Shown here in pieces: positions 25,780-37,352 of a stretch of DNA of 64,000 nt (positions are counted from its first letter, which is position 1; every line of letters begins with the position of its first letter). The translations under genes and the position numbers were made by a program. Source of the DNA: Cymbidium sinense (lineage: Eukaryota; Streptophyta; Magnoliopsida; Asparagales; Orchidaceae); contig CM038221.1 in the NCBI GenBank assembly GCA_021442155.1, positions 80,430,494-80,494,493 of the forward strand. Direction: 5' to 3'. The notes beneath the pieces are model-generated. The model was not told the DNA's origin, did not search any database, and worked only from the letters and a program-made list of their open reading frames with translations.

Positions 25780-27876
25780 CCATAAGGTGGTTCTAATAAG
25801 TATTCTTTAGGGATAACTATGACTTGTAACTTATAGCTACGCTCAAGCCAATCCTTAAAGGTAAATTAGTAGGTTCAGTAGTTAGGATCATCACTCCTAC
25901 CCACTTCCTTTGGCTTTCTAGGCTTAGGTAGCTAAAAACTAGGCTTTGTAAGAAGGTTCTTGAAACTCTTCTTGACTACCTCCCTATTGAATGAGTTTAG
26001 CTTGTTGAGTTTATCAGTAAGAGTAAGTGAAAAGTAGTTACCTGGTGGTGGATACCAATAGCACTGTTGGATGGGCTACTGTGGTGGCCTTTTATGGTGG
26101 TCGAGGTAGTGGAAGAGGAGGTGGAAGTGGAGGTTGTTGAACTCTGGGCCTCTCAAACTGTGCTCTTACTAGCTACTTCCTCTTATCCACTATTACCACT
26201 ATTCATGGCTTCTTCTCAAATACTTTTTAGGACTAAGGCTTGGATGGCTTGTCTGGGAAGGGTAATTATTTGGATTCCTCTTATAAGTTTAGCTACCTTG
26301 CTGATTAATTTCTCAAATATCTTTATGATAAAGTACTTGAGCATAAAATTGACCTGGCCATAGTTATTCTTGAGAATAATCTTAATGGCTTACTACTCTT
26401 GGAGCTTCGGTTTGCATTTCATGCTTAGACTTCACCATCTAAGAATATAATCAACAAGGGACTCATTGGGTCTTTGTTTCTCTATAATAAGACCCCCTAT
26501 ATTTACTCTCTGCTGAGCTCATGCAAATCTTATAATGAAGAGTTGCTTTAACTCTACAAAGGACTTCACCAAACCATTAGGCAATTTGACATACCAATCA
26601 AATGCTACTCCAAAAAGGCTACTGGCAAACTGTCAAAAAAGTAAAGTGTTGCTACAACTAGCATTGAAACATCTAGCTCTAAAGTGTGTTATATACTGCC
26701 CAGAGTTCCCATTGCCATCAAATACCTTGAAGGATGGTGGCATAAATCCATTGGGGTATTGAACTACATTAAATTCCTCTTGGTAGGGTCCGCCTTTTGG
26801 AATTTATGAGCTCCCTTGGGCTTGTTCCAATGCTTCATTCACTTACTGCTCCACCATCTGCTTGATGTCTTTTTCATGCATGTAGGTACTATCAATTACC
26901 TTCCTATGCAAGCTACCGACATTCTCATCCATAAGAGTAGTGCTCTTATGACATTTTAAGATGTGTACTAACTTGAGTCTATCAACCTCCATAGGGGTAG
27001 ATTGTGAGATAGGTGCTTGGTTCTATAATGCTAAGACCACTACCATCAACACCTATACTCTCTTCTTCATCCTGTTGATATGCTCATCCTTGAGTTTGAT
27101 TTGTTGGAGAAGGCATTGAGTTGAGTCTGATGGTTCACCTTTCTCAACTACAATGCCTTAAGCTTCATAGCTAGGCTATTCCTTATGCAAGTATCCTCGG
27201 TTATCTACCATATAGAATTTGGCAATGTAATCCAAAAGGTTGTCTTCATCGGCATTAAAATCTACCATACCATTTTCTTTGTCAGAATGGCTATCTCCAA
27301 CTATCTGCCTCACTGTGGCATGATAGTCCTCCAAAATCTTTTATAATGATCTATCATCCACTCTACCCGAAACTATTGGGACATATGCTTAGTGGTGACT
27401 CACAACTAGACTGTGCTCTGAAGAAGTGATGCACTGTATGTTCTAAATGGTAGGAGTGCTAGCTCTAACTGGCTTGACAATCATGGGGGCCAACCTAGTA
27501 ACCCCTCCTTCCTTCTCCTCCAGCTACAGTGGTAGAGTGACTACAACGCTCTTGGGCCGCCACACCTTCTTCTCCACCGTTGGGATGGAAGATTGAGCAG
27601 GGGGCTAGACCTCACCTCAACTAGTGTGGTAGATGAAATGTGGTCCTTGGTAATTATATCACCAAGGGGGATGCTCTTTCTCTAGATACTGACTTTTGGT
27701 ATTTAGTGGGCACTTTAGATGAGGGGACATGAACAAGTAACGGTGGTCAATGAGTGGAGTGGTGTAATGGTGGTGACACCAGCTGCCTCTCAGTCGATGA
27801 TCTCCTCCTATGGATGGAACTGGTGAATACTATCCTATCTGAGTGATCAGATCAATTTGCTTGCCGATTAGAATGG
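25780..27876 (-). pseudogene. Element A gag, main part up to the B insertion
   Basis: The capsid-like core lies at about 26790-26380: YPNGFMPPSFKVFDG, then FGVAFDWYVKLPNG, then FVELKQLFIIRFA, then LIIEKQRPNESLVDYILRW. These are the conserved blocks of Retrotrans_gag (F-x-G, A-x-x-W(F/Y), F-x-x-x-F, Q-x-x-x-E-S-(L/V)-x-(E/D)Y). At about 25940-25780 the nucleocapsid segment keeps FTFKDWLER and IPKEYLLEPPYGSI, but its zinc-knuckle cysteines are gone. About 27000-27370 carries an acidic stretch (NADEDNLLDYIAKFY) matched in B at about 38820-38890. B is inserted at 27876/55628 inside this gene. Single stops interrupt the core. Confidence 0.8.
27872..27876. repeat. Target-site duplication of element B, left copy
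   Basis: AATGG directly precedes the TG of the left LTR and is repeated directly after the CA of the right LTR. Five bases is the usual size for Ty3/gypsy insertions. Confidence 0.8.
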
Positions 27877-28689
27877 TGTTGACCTCATTTTTAGGATTAT
27901 CTCTCAACCCATCCATCTTAGGCATAAGTCCCTCTTAGACTTTAAGAGTTCCATAGTCTTAAGACACATCTAGTGATTAAGTGGACACTCCAACCTAGCC
28001 CTAGAAGACTTAGAAGAATTAGCCATAGGAATAGGTTATGCCTTAGGGGTGTCAGGAAAACCTCCTATGCTTAAACCTTTCCTCACTTTCCTTCTTTCAA
28101 GTTAAACTCCAAATCAATCCTATTTGATTTTCTCCAAAATTCAAATCAATTCTCTGATTTAATTTCATGATTGAAATCCATGATTGAAACCCATGATCAA
28201 AATCCATCAAAAATTCTTAAGTCCAAATTTTGCCTAAGTCCTAAAGCCAAAATCATGATTTAAACCTATTCAAACCTTTGAGATTTTCTCATACCTCATT
28301 TATATTCTCATTTACATTCATATTTATAAATGAAATATAAATTGAAATCCATCAAATCAAATTCAAAATTCAAAATAAATTCATGACCTATGTCTACACT
28401 TAAATTCAAAATAAATTCATGACCTATGGGTTGATCAATCAATCAAATTGATTGAAACCGTCAAACATAAGGGTTGACCAAGTCTACACTTAACCTAAAA
28501 TGAAACTTTACATAGCCAAATTCCACCATAGGACAAATTGATTGAAACCATTGATCTAAGTTCACTCATGACCTATGTTTGAACTTCACCAAGCCAACAT
28601 TTGAGCCTAACCTAGCCCAATTGGCCCACTTGATCTAAAGGGCCAAAATGTGTCAAAAATTTATCTAAGCCAAATTATTTGAAACAATG

Positions 28690-29095
28690 GGTCAATCCAT
28701 CCCAAATCACTTGTGGGACTTGACCAAAGCCTCAATTGGCCAACTAGACCCAACCTAGCCCAATTGACCTTAGACCCAATATGACCTAAAGGGATCATCT
28801 TAAGCCAAAATTGAACCTATCCCAAATTGATTGGAAATAAAGATACCAATCCACTCCATATGACTAACCTAACCTAAACCTACCCTTGACCTACCTCAAA
28901 TAGGTCAACTTGACCCATTTGACCTAAGTGAAGTCATATGAGCCAAAACCAAATATATACCAAATTGAATCAAACCAAAGCCACCAAAACATTTCAAATG
29001 GTCATATGAACTTGACCCAACCCTTGGTTTGACCCAATTTGACCAATTGGTCAATTGACTGTTGACCCATTTTGACCTAAATGGGTCAACATGAG
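28690..29095 (+). promoter_or_regulatory. Dense TTGACC/GGTCAA (W-box-like) cluster in B 5' LTR
   Basis: About fifteen TTGAC[CT] or complementary motifs occur in about 400 bp, several arranged head to head as TTGACC...GGTCAA. TTGAC[C/T] is the known WRKY-factor binding core. The zone lies in the first quarter of the LTR, where U3 promoter and enhancer sequences belong. Regulatory function is inferred only. Confidence 0.45.
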
Positions 29096-32000
29096 CCAAA
29101 CCCTATCAAATGGATTCCAAATCAAATGAAACTTGGCCAAACCTAGTTTCTCCACATACCCAACATATCCAAAGGGGAAAAATAGCAAAATGACATCCTA
29201 CCCCAAGGCCATAGAACAAATTTTGGCCTATCCCATGGGCATTTTGGTTATACCCTCTTCACAATCACTTGAGGCTTTCCTAAAAGCTCAAGGGACTTAG
29301 TGATGGTGGATCCAAAATGGATTTGGGTCAGCCCATTTGGCCCTAGAACAAACCTGACCACTTAGCCTAAAATTGAAATTTCAAATTCCCTCTTAAGCTC
29401 AATTCAAGCACATGGGAATTTGACAATCCATTCCTTGGATCAAACTGACCATGTGCACACTAAAAATAGCCTAAACAACCTCTCTACTTGGAGCAATTGG
29501 ATCAAAATGACAACTCATTGTTCGACCATCAAATTGCCATTGGGGGAGATATACTCCCCATAATTCATTGAAATTTTCACTGGCCCTTTGTCGATTGGAG
29601 TCTAGGAACTTAAAGCAATCATCAAAAGCACTCCCAAGCTTCTTAGAGAGGATTTAAATTCTCTAATTCTCAATTTTACATAGTACAAAAATAGGGGAGC
29701 TCAATCCATTAGTGAATTTCTTCCACACTTGATCTCCTTCCAATTTCTCTTGCATACTTCATCTAGGAGCTAAGTCAAGCTTGCCTAAGATTCTATTGGA
29801 GTTCCCACAGCAAGGAAGGATCAAATTTAATCAAAGCTAAAGCTTAAGCAAGGAGGAGTTGGTCCATCCAATGATCCACTCAATCCCAAGGCCTAGGAAT
29901 TTCAATAGGGCTTCATCTCCACTAGACGAAGCTACCTCATTGATCTCGAGCGCCGGTGATCACCTTCGACGAGTATGAAATTTTTTGATCACTAAACTTA
30001 ATGTGGTTTGGAGCTTTATGAAAGAAATTTTCAACTCATCGAATTTTGACTGTTGGATTTGTTGTTATATTTCTCTAGATGGTGTGGGTTAAATTTTGTG
30101 TCATTCCATGCTAGATCGAGCATGGATCTTCCCCTTAATCATGGACGATCTCTATTGATCAAGGGGAATAAATTGGCTCATCTTAGCCATCCATCCAGGC
30201 ATTTTAGATGGATGGCTGAGATTATTTAGCTCGTTTAGAGATATAATTATCCTTTTAAAACTATGGAGGAATCCTTAGCTGTCCGATCTTTGATCGAATG
30301 GTGAAATAAAATCGCCTTTGTGAGGTGATAACTTAAGTTGTCCCTCATGATGCATGTAAAGCATGACCACCACCTGTCAGCTTGGTGAGGGATTAAGATT
30401 AGTTAAGTGTATTAATTAATTCTTAATTAATCTAAGAATTCAAAATGCATAACTCTTCATAGAAAATTCATAAAAATACAAAATAAAAACCAATGGATAG
30501 ATAATTAAATCTAGAACATTTTAAAATTAATTTTGATGAGTTTTGAATTGAAATTTTTTCTAAATTTGGGTTTTATGAAAAAGTGTATTTTGTTAATTAC
30601 TCTTTGATTAGGCCTTTGATTAATCCCAAATTTCTTGGGTAAATTTTAAGGGATGACCTCTGCCACCCCTAATTTTCTTGGTATTTATTGAAGGCTAGAT
30701 TAGAGTAATTACATATGGTTTTATTAATTACCATTCTTATGTAATTAAGCATAATTATGATATAATTAGAGATTTTAACCTATGATTAGTGTTGATTAAG
30801 GTCAAATCCAGTAAGTAGGAGGTTTATAGAATAATTTTGGGACCTTAGCCCTAAGCTATTCCCTAAAACCCCTCTTCTCTCCTTAACCTCCTCTTAATTA
30901 AAGGTTAATTCATTAATTATCCACTTAATCAATTTCTAAAAATTCTAAAATGTTCTAGAACTTAATTAATCTACCTTGGGTAGATGCTTAGGTGTTTAAT
31001 AGCCTAAGTCCAATTAAGGAAATCAAGATCCCATTCATAAGTGTGAAAGGGTATTTTGAAATTACTTAAGCTAAACCATTTTGCTTAATTAACTTTAATT
31101 GTGAGCCAAATTACATTTGGCCTTTTAATTATTAGGTGGATTTCAAATTTAAATTTTTTATGGGTTTTATGTCATCTCATTGGCTCATAATTACTTAGTT
31201 AATCCTTCTAAGGTGGTGTAGGTAAGAGTTAATTAAGCTACTTAATTTATACTATAACCTAATCAATAAATAAAAATGGATCTAATTATCAAAAAATTAA
31301 ACAAAAATATCAAACACATGTGGGAATGGGTTAGGAATAGCAAACTCATCTCACCTTTTCAAAATTAAATCAAACTTCAAACTAAACAAAAATCATTTTG
31401 AAATTCACTTTGATTTATTCTAAATTTTCTTATTCTATAAGAATGTCTTTAGGATTTTAAGTGAGTTTGTTTACATGCTTTCATTGCTTTGGATCTTTCC
31501 CAACATGTTAAGTTGTATGCCATGTGATTCATGCATTCATAATTTCATGTTTCAAATTTTAAAATGAAATTGTTTACTTTATGTCAAATGTGCATGTGTT
31601 TTAAAATATGGTGACTATATCACTACTAAATCCAATTATTTTCAAAACATATAAATGAAATATCAAATCTGAAAGTGTACTTATACTTATAATTATAAGC
31701 TTGCATGTGATGGATTATAAAGTCATGCTTAGTGCTTTCCTTTCTTTCTTATGTTAGCATAGTTTTGAATAGGAATTTGGTAAGATGTAGGTTCATTTGA
31801 AAAGAACCTAACACTTACTTAATTCTATACCCTATTCATTCCTATGCTACCATCTAAGAAGGGTTACCTACACTTACATACATAAATTACATAAACAAAA
31901 CAAATCTATTAAACAACTTTTGCATCTTCCTTTTCTATTTCATTTCTTTTATATGCATGTTTGTATTTAAGGAAAGTGGTATATTAGTCTAGACAACCCT

Positions 32001-33135
32001 GAGGTTGTGAGGCTTTAAGTACCCTAAATAGGTCTTGTACCTTACACCTTTGGTTAACAATGGCTTGTACTCACTTATGCCTTTCTTACTTTCATGTATG
32101 TATGTGAAATTTGGATAAGAAAACCTTTTCTACTTAAGAAAAATCATGCATATTCAACTTCTAAATTTTCTTAAATGGATTACTTAGCATCATCATAAAG
32201 TGTGTTAAACTTTTATTGCATGTATAGATATGCTTAGGGTCCATCCATATGCATGTTATATATGTTGGGAAAGAATGTGTAATGTGTGTTATGTGAATTT
32301 TGATTCATTTTATTTAATCTTAAAATGCCTTTCTTTTGAATAGGTTTGTTTAGAGTTTATCTAAACTTAGGATTGATTAAAAGATGTAATCAAAATATTC
32401 ACCTAAATGAAAAAAATATGAACTTACTTTAGAAATTACTTAAGGTTAGGGAAGGAAGAGAAGTTCTCTTCTCTTTCCTCTCTTCATAACTTAGTAATTA
32501 ATTATAGGTTTTACTTAAACCAAATTAAAACATGAAATAAAACCAACCCAAACACTTAAACAACTTAAATGAAACCTCCTCTAAGTTGAACATGTTTCAC
32601 ACTTAGAAAATTTGAACCTAAATCCCTAGCTAAGCATACCACATAAGCCTTCAAATCACACACATTAGCCTAAGTGACCACTTCTAGTCTTAAGTTAGGT
32701 CGGTGTATGGCTTGATGTTTGTTTTTTTGTGATATATATTTTAGACTAAATGTTAGGGTGTATGCTTATAGAATGAATGGTAGGACGTTCTTAGTCTAAT
32801 TATTCTTTTCTGCAAGGGATTGTATTTAAGGGGTGCTATAAAAATATAAATGCTTTTGTTTGTAGGTGCTTTATACCCCTAAGTATAATCCATAGGCCAG
32901 GTGGACTTAGTCACCCATGTGTGAGGTGATAAGTCAATATACATGCTTGGGATTTGTGTGTGTGATTAGCTAACCTTTGTTTTTTGTAGGTGTTAGTTAG
33001 ATTTCACTTTTCTTTTCATGTAAAATTTGTATAAGGATTTTGGAATGATTGTTATGGGGATTAGGATGAACATTGGTCATAAGATCCTATCTTATGCACC
33101 ATGTGAAACTTGGAGCATCCACCTTTCAACCATCA

Positions 33136-33197
33136 AAAGAAGAAGAAAGAAGAAGAAGAAGAAAGAAGAAGAAGAAGAAGAAGAAGAAGAAAGAAGA
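33136..33197 (+). repeat. GAA/GAAA microsatellite in B 5' LTR
   Basis: A purine-only run of GAA and GAAA units. The matching place in the 3' LTR (about 53967-54028) is shorter and interrupted. Confidence 0.9.
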
Positions 33198-34698
33198 ATA
33201 AAGCTTGAAGATAATAATGAATTCCTTTGTAAATTGTAATTTAATTCATTTATAATCTTGGTTGTATAAGGGTAGAGCTTCTACCCACATTTGATATTTT
33301 TTGTTGTGGTGCGACCACTACCATTTATTCTTTTTTTGTGATTAGCTTTACAAATTGTTTGATGATTTGTTTAGCTTTTGCATTAAGTGGCATGATTTTC
33401 CTAGTTTCTTCCTTGCTTTATGTATGGCCTAGATGTGGATTAGGCTCTTTAGGAAAAATAAATCTTTTACCCAACTTAACAACTCAAATTAAAATTAAAT
33501 AACTCATAACCTCACTAAAGCTTAGGATTAAAATCAAGATAAAATTAGCTTAGCAGATGGATGAGCATTTCTTTATAATATCATGCACAAATGCATCTTA
33601 TTTCACTCTTGATTGGAGGGCTTCCACCTTTTCAGAAGCTTGACCTTTGAGGGGTGGTGGAAACTCACCTCCTCCCTTCTCTCACGATTTTGGCCAAATC
33701 TTCTTTCTCATGCATTAGTCATAAAAATCCTATTAGCCGAGTCAAAATAAATCCAAAATGAAAATAAAATGAAATTTGAATTATTAGATTTAGGTCATTT
33801 GAAGCATGTCCTATGATCTATTTAGGAGTGAGTTTAAGGACTTAGTCTCTTTTAAATAAAATAGCCTAGCTATCTTGCATAAGCATAAAGACTTGCTTAC
33901 ATGTATTTAAAATCATAGGAGGAGTTAGTTGGCACCCCAGGAGGTTGTAAGTCCAAGATTCGGGTGGTTTGTCCTCTCTTGTGGAGGCAAACCAATTACC
34001 CATTTTTTCCTTAGATTTAGGGTTGCTTCCTCAGCTCCCTAGATTTAGTTCTTGTTTGCTTCTCCCCTTTGTGGGCCATAAGCATAATTCCTCACCTCTT
34101 AGGCATTTCTTAATCTTGTGTTAAGGAATCTTAAGTCCTAAAATTCTAATGAAAAAAATGCTACTCAAATAAACTAAATCAATTTCTAAAATGTAAAGCC
34201 CAATTTTGGATAGTTTGAGATGCTCAGGTTTCCTATCATGAGTGCATCTACTTATTTCCATTTTGGCTTGATAATAACTCCCTCTTTTGATCAATCCCAT
34301 TTGATCTTCAAAATATAAACCAATCGATTGATAGTCCTTCTATTGAAATCTTCAAAGATAATGATGTACCTTAATCGAGTTTTCTAAGGGATCCATCCCC
34401 AGGATGTAATTAACTATGGGGGCTTACCCTTGTAGAACTTAATGAACCTGATTTAAAATAAACCCTTTACTTTTCCATGTAAAGTAGGGGAAGAATCTCC
34501 ATATGCATTATCCTTAGGAGTCCTTATTGAGGTGATTGGTTCCATTAAAGGATAGTGACTTTTTTTTTCGAGATACACTATTCTTTTGATGATATAAGTA
34601 CATCTATGCTAGTGGCATCTTAAGAGATTAATTTTGTAGTCCTCTTTCTTTTTCCCATGATTTGAAAGGACTCACTTATGAATTTTTCACCAGATTTT

Positions 34699-34718
34699 TG
34701 GTGACTCCACTAGGGATG
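34699..34718 (+). promoter_or_regulatory. Primer-binding site of element B
   Basis: TGGTGACTCCACTAGGGATG follows the LTR end by six bases. It resembles the TGGCGACTCC-type PBS of Tat/Ogre elements, which I recall as being assigned to tRNA-Arg. I could not check the tRNA. Element A has a matching site. Confidence 0.75.
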
Positions 34719-34810
34719 GTTCCTCTCTCCATCTTTGGTAAATGATCATTGTCTTTGAGTATCGATAGTGGGTTTGTACTTTGGTATGAATCCAAGACTA
34801 TCCTTCTTTT

Positions 34811-37352
34811 TGTTGGCACTTAGCTCATTTCATTCTTGAGTTGAGTTAGCCAACATCTTTAGGTTTTAGGACCACATTCCTTGTTGGTCTTAAAACCCTT
34901 TCTCCAATGGGTAAAATGAAAAGATCTAAATAAAGAAAGAAACATCTTAAAGACTTCCTCCTTATCATTTTCATGATAAGGAAAGGTTCATCTAAAATAA
35001 TAAATCTTCCATAAAGAACTTTGCTTTTCAAAAGCACCTTTTCAAAAAGCACTTAATAAAAATATTTTCACAAAATTTTGTCACCCTCATTTAACAATTC
35101 TCATAATTGTTACATGTAGGGATTTTCAAAAATAAAACTAATAAAATTTTCCAAAAGCACAAATGAACATCTTCTTTCAATTCACTTTGATGAAGATTTC
35201 ATTTTCAAAATAAAATGAACAATCATGTTTTCCAAAAATCACAATCATAATCATAAAGTTTTCAAAACACATGAATTTTTCTATTCAATACACACTCACA
35301 TTGAATGGAAAGTTCATTTGTAAACAAAATCAAAATTTTCAAAAAAGCACACATGAACACCTTCATTTAATATACTTAAATTTATTAAATGAAGATTTCA
35401 TTCCCAACTAAAAATAAAATATCATTTAGGAAATCCCACTTAAACACTCACATATGTTTTAAGTTGGAATTCCTCTTTCAAAAAGCAATCATCACACAAA
35501 ATATCATATTTCAAAAATAAAATTGATCTCAAGTCTTCAAACTTAAATTTGTTGAATGGAGGTCCTCTTTTCAAAACATTAAAATCAACAATCATATTTC
35601 AAAAAAATTTCAAACATACATTTGGAATTTCATTTAGCATAATCAAATTTGCTAAGTAAAATTTTGAAATCAAATCAAAATCAAATCATATTTCAAAATT
35701 TCTAAAAAACATTTGGAACTTCATTAACATATTAAATTTGTTAAGAGAAGTCTCCAAATCAAAATCAAAAAAAAATTTCAAAATACATTTTGGAACTTCA
35801 TTTAACATACCAAATTTGTTTAAGTGAAACCAAATCAAAATCAATAATCATATTTCAAAATTTTCTAAACACATTTCAAACCTCCCTTAACATACCCAAA
35901 TTTGTTAAGTGAAGTCTCCAAATCACAAAATTTCAAAAAATTTTTAAAACACTTTTTGGAACTTCATTTAACATACAAATTTGTTAAGTAATCAAAATCA
36001 AAATCAACAATCTTATTCAAAATTTTCTAAACACATTTGGAACCTCATAACATACCCAAATTTGTTAAGTGAAGTCTCCAAATCAAAATTTCAAAATTTT
36101 CAAAACACATTTGGAACTTCATTTAACATACCAAAATTTGTTAAGTGAAGTTTCCAAATCAAAATCAAAATCAACAATCATATTTCAAAATTTTCAAACA
36201 TATTTGGAACTTCATTTAACATACCCAAATTTGTTAAGTGAAGTCTCTTCAAAATTTTCAAACATATTTGGAACTTCATTTAACATACCCAAATTATTAA
36301 GTGAGTCTCCAAATTCAAAATCAAAATTTTCAAAACACATTTGGAACTTCATTTAGCATAATCAAATTTGCTAAGTGAAGTCCAAATCCAAAATCAAAAT
36401 CAACAAAATTTCAAAATTTTCAAAACAATATTTGGAACTTCATTTAACGTACCCAAATTTGTTAAGTAAAGTTTCCAAATCCAAAATTCCAAAATTTTCA
36501 AAACATATTTTGGATCTTCACCCACCATACTAAAATTTACTAAGTAAAGTTTCCAAACTGAAAATAAAAATTTCTCAAACACCTTTAGAACTTCTTCCCT
36601 TAGCATACCAAATTTGCTAAGGAGAAGTTTCCATTTTAAAAACCAAAAATGAAATCAAAATTTTAAACACACCATTTGGAATTTCATTTAGCATACTCAA
36701 ATTTGCTAAGTGAAATTTCCATTTCACAAAACCAAGTGGGACTTCATCTTTAGCATACCAAATTTGCTAAAGTTGAATCCACTTTCAATCATCAAAAATA
36801 AACAAAACACTTAGGATTCCCTTAGCATACCAAATTTGCTAAGGATCCTACCCTTTTCAAAATCAAAACATTCCAAAACAAATGAAACACTTAGGATTTT
36901 CTTAGCATACCTAAATTTGCTAAGAATCCTATTTTCAAAAAAATCAAAAAACACAGATTCTTCACTTAGCATACCTAAATTTGCTAAGTAAGAATTCCAA
37001 ATTTTCCAAAATCAAAACAAAACAAAATTCACAAAAGAAACAATCACTTTACTTCACTTAGCATACCTAAATTTGCTAAGTAAAATTCCAAAACAAAAAT
37101 CAAACAAAAATAATTTGACCCTTACTTTAACATACGTAAATTTGTTAAAGGAAAGGGTCCTCAAAATCAAAATTCAAATTCAAAACAATAATGAACCTAT
37201 GGAAGCATCCTATCAAAATTTTGAATCCATATTTCAACATACCTAAATTTGTTGAAGTTTGGATTCATATTCAAATTCCTCTTTCAATCAATATCTTCAA
37301 ATTCATTTGAACCCCACTTAACACTTCCAAGTTGTTGGATGTGGGTTCAAAT
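34811..37352 (+). repeat. Leader array of about 30 hairpin units in element B
   Basis: Each unit has a left arm ending ...TTAGCA or ...TTAACA, a loop close to TACCTAAATT, and a right arm starting TGCTAA... or TGTTAA.... AT-rich linkers rich in CAAAATTTTCAAAACA separate units. Clear examples are 36811-36850 (TAGGATTCCCTTAGCA with TGCTAAGGATCCTA), 37118-37159 (GACCCTTACTTTAACA with TGTTAAAGGAAAGGGTC), 37223-37266 (GAATCCATATTTCAACA with TGTTGAAGTTTGGATTC), 37308-37351 (TTGAACCCCACTTAACA with TGTTGGATGTGGGTTCAA) and 35428-35474. Stem sequences vary between units while complementarity is kept. The first two units (34811-34855 and 34861-34898) have other loops. Open frames at 36069-36356 and 36400-36606 are translations of the array, not proteins. 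Confidence 0.9.

Larger units (their letters stand above)
27877..34692 (+). repeat. 5' LTR of element B (about 6.8 kb)
   Basis: Collinear with 48017-55627 over nearly its full length. Long identical runs include ATTAGTCATAAAAATCC, CATAACTCTTCATAGAAAATTC and CCATGTAAAGTAGGGGAAGAAT. The 3' end reads CACCA, whereas the partner LTR and the LTR of A read CCACA, so two bases seem to be lost here. The LTR contains a W-box-rich zone (about 28690-29090) and a GAA tract (33136-33197). Small open frames inside (28905-29099, 33027-33239) are not genes. I did not identify a confident TATA box or poly(A) signal. Confidence 0.88.

Noticed and set aside
36069..36606. Open frames of 95 and 68 residues with internal repeats
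   Set aside because: Both are translations of the hairpin array on either strand. The repeat period is DNA-level and the frames break elsewhere in the array.
34811..37352. Regularly spaced repeats with spacers, superficially CRISPR-like
   Set aside because: The sequence is eukaryotic, units are degenerate, linkers are similar AT-rich sequence rather than unique spacers, and the array sits in a retrotransposon leader.
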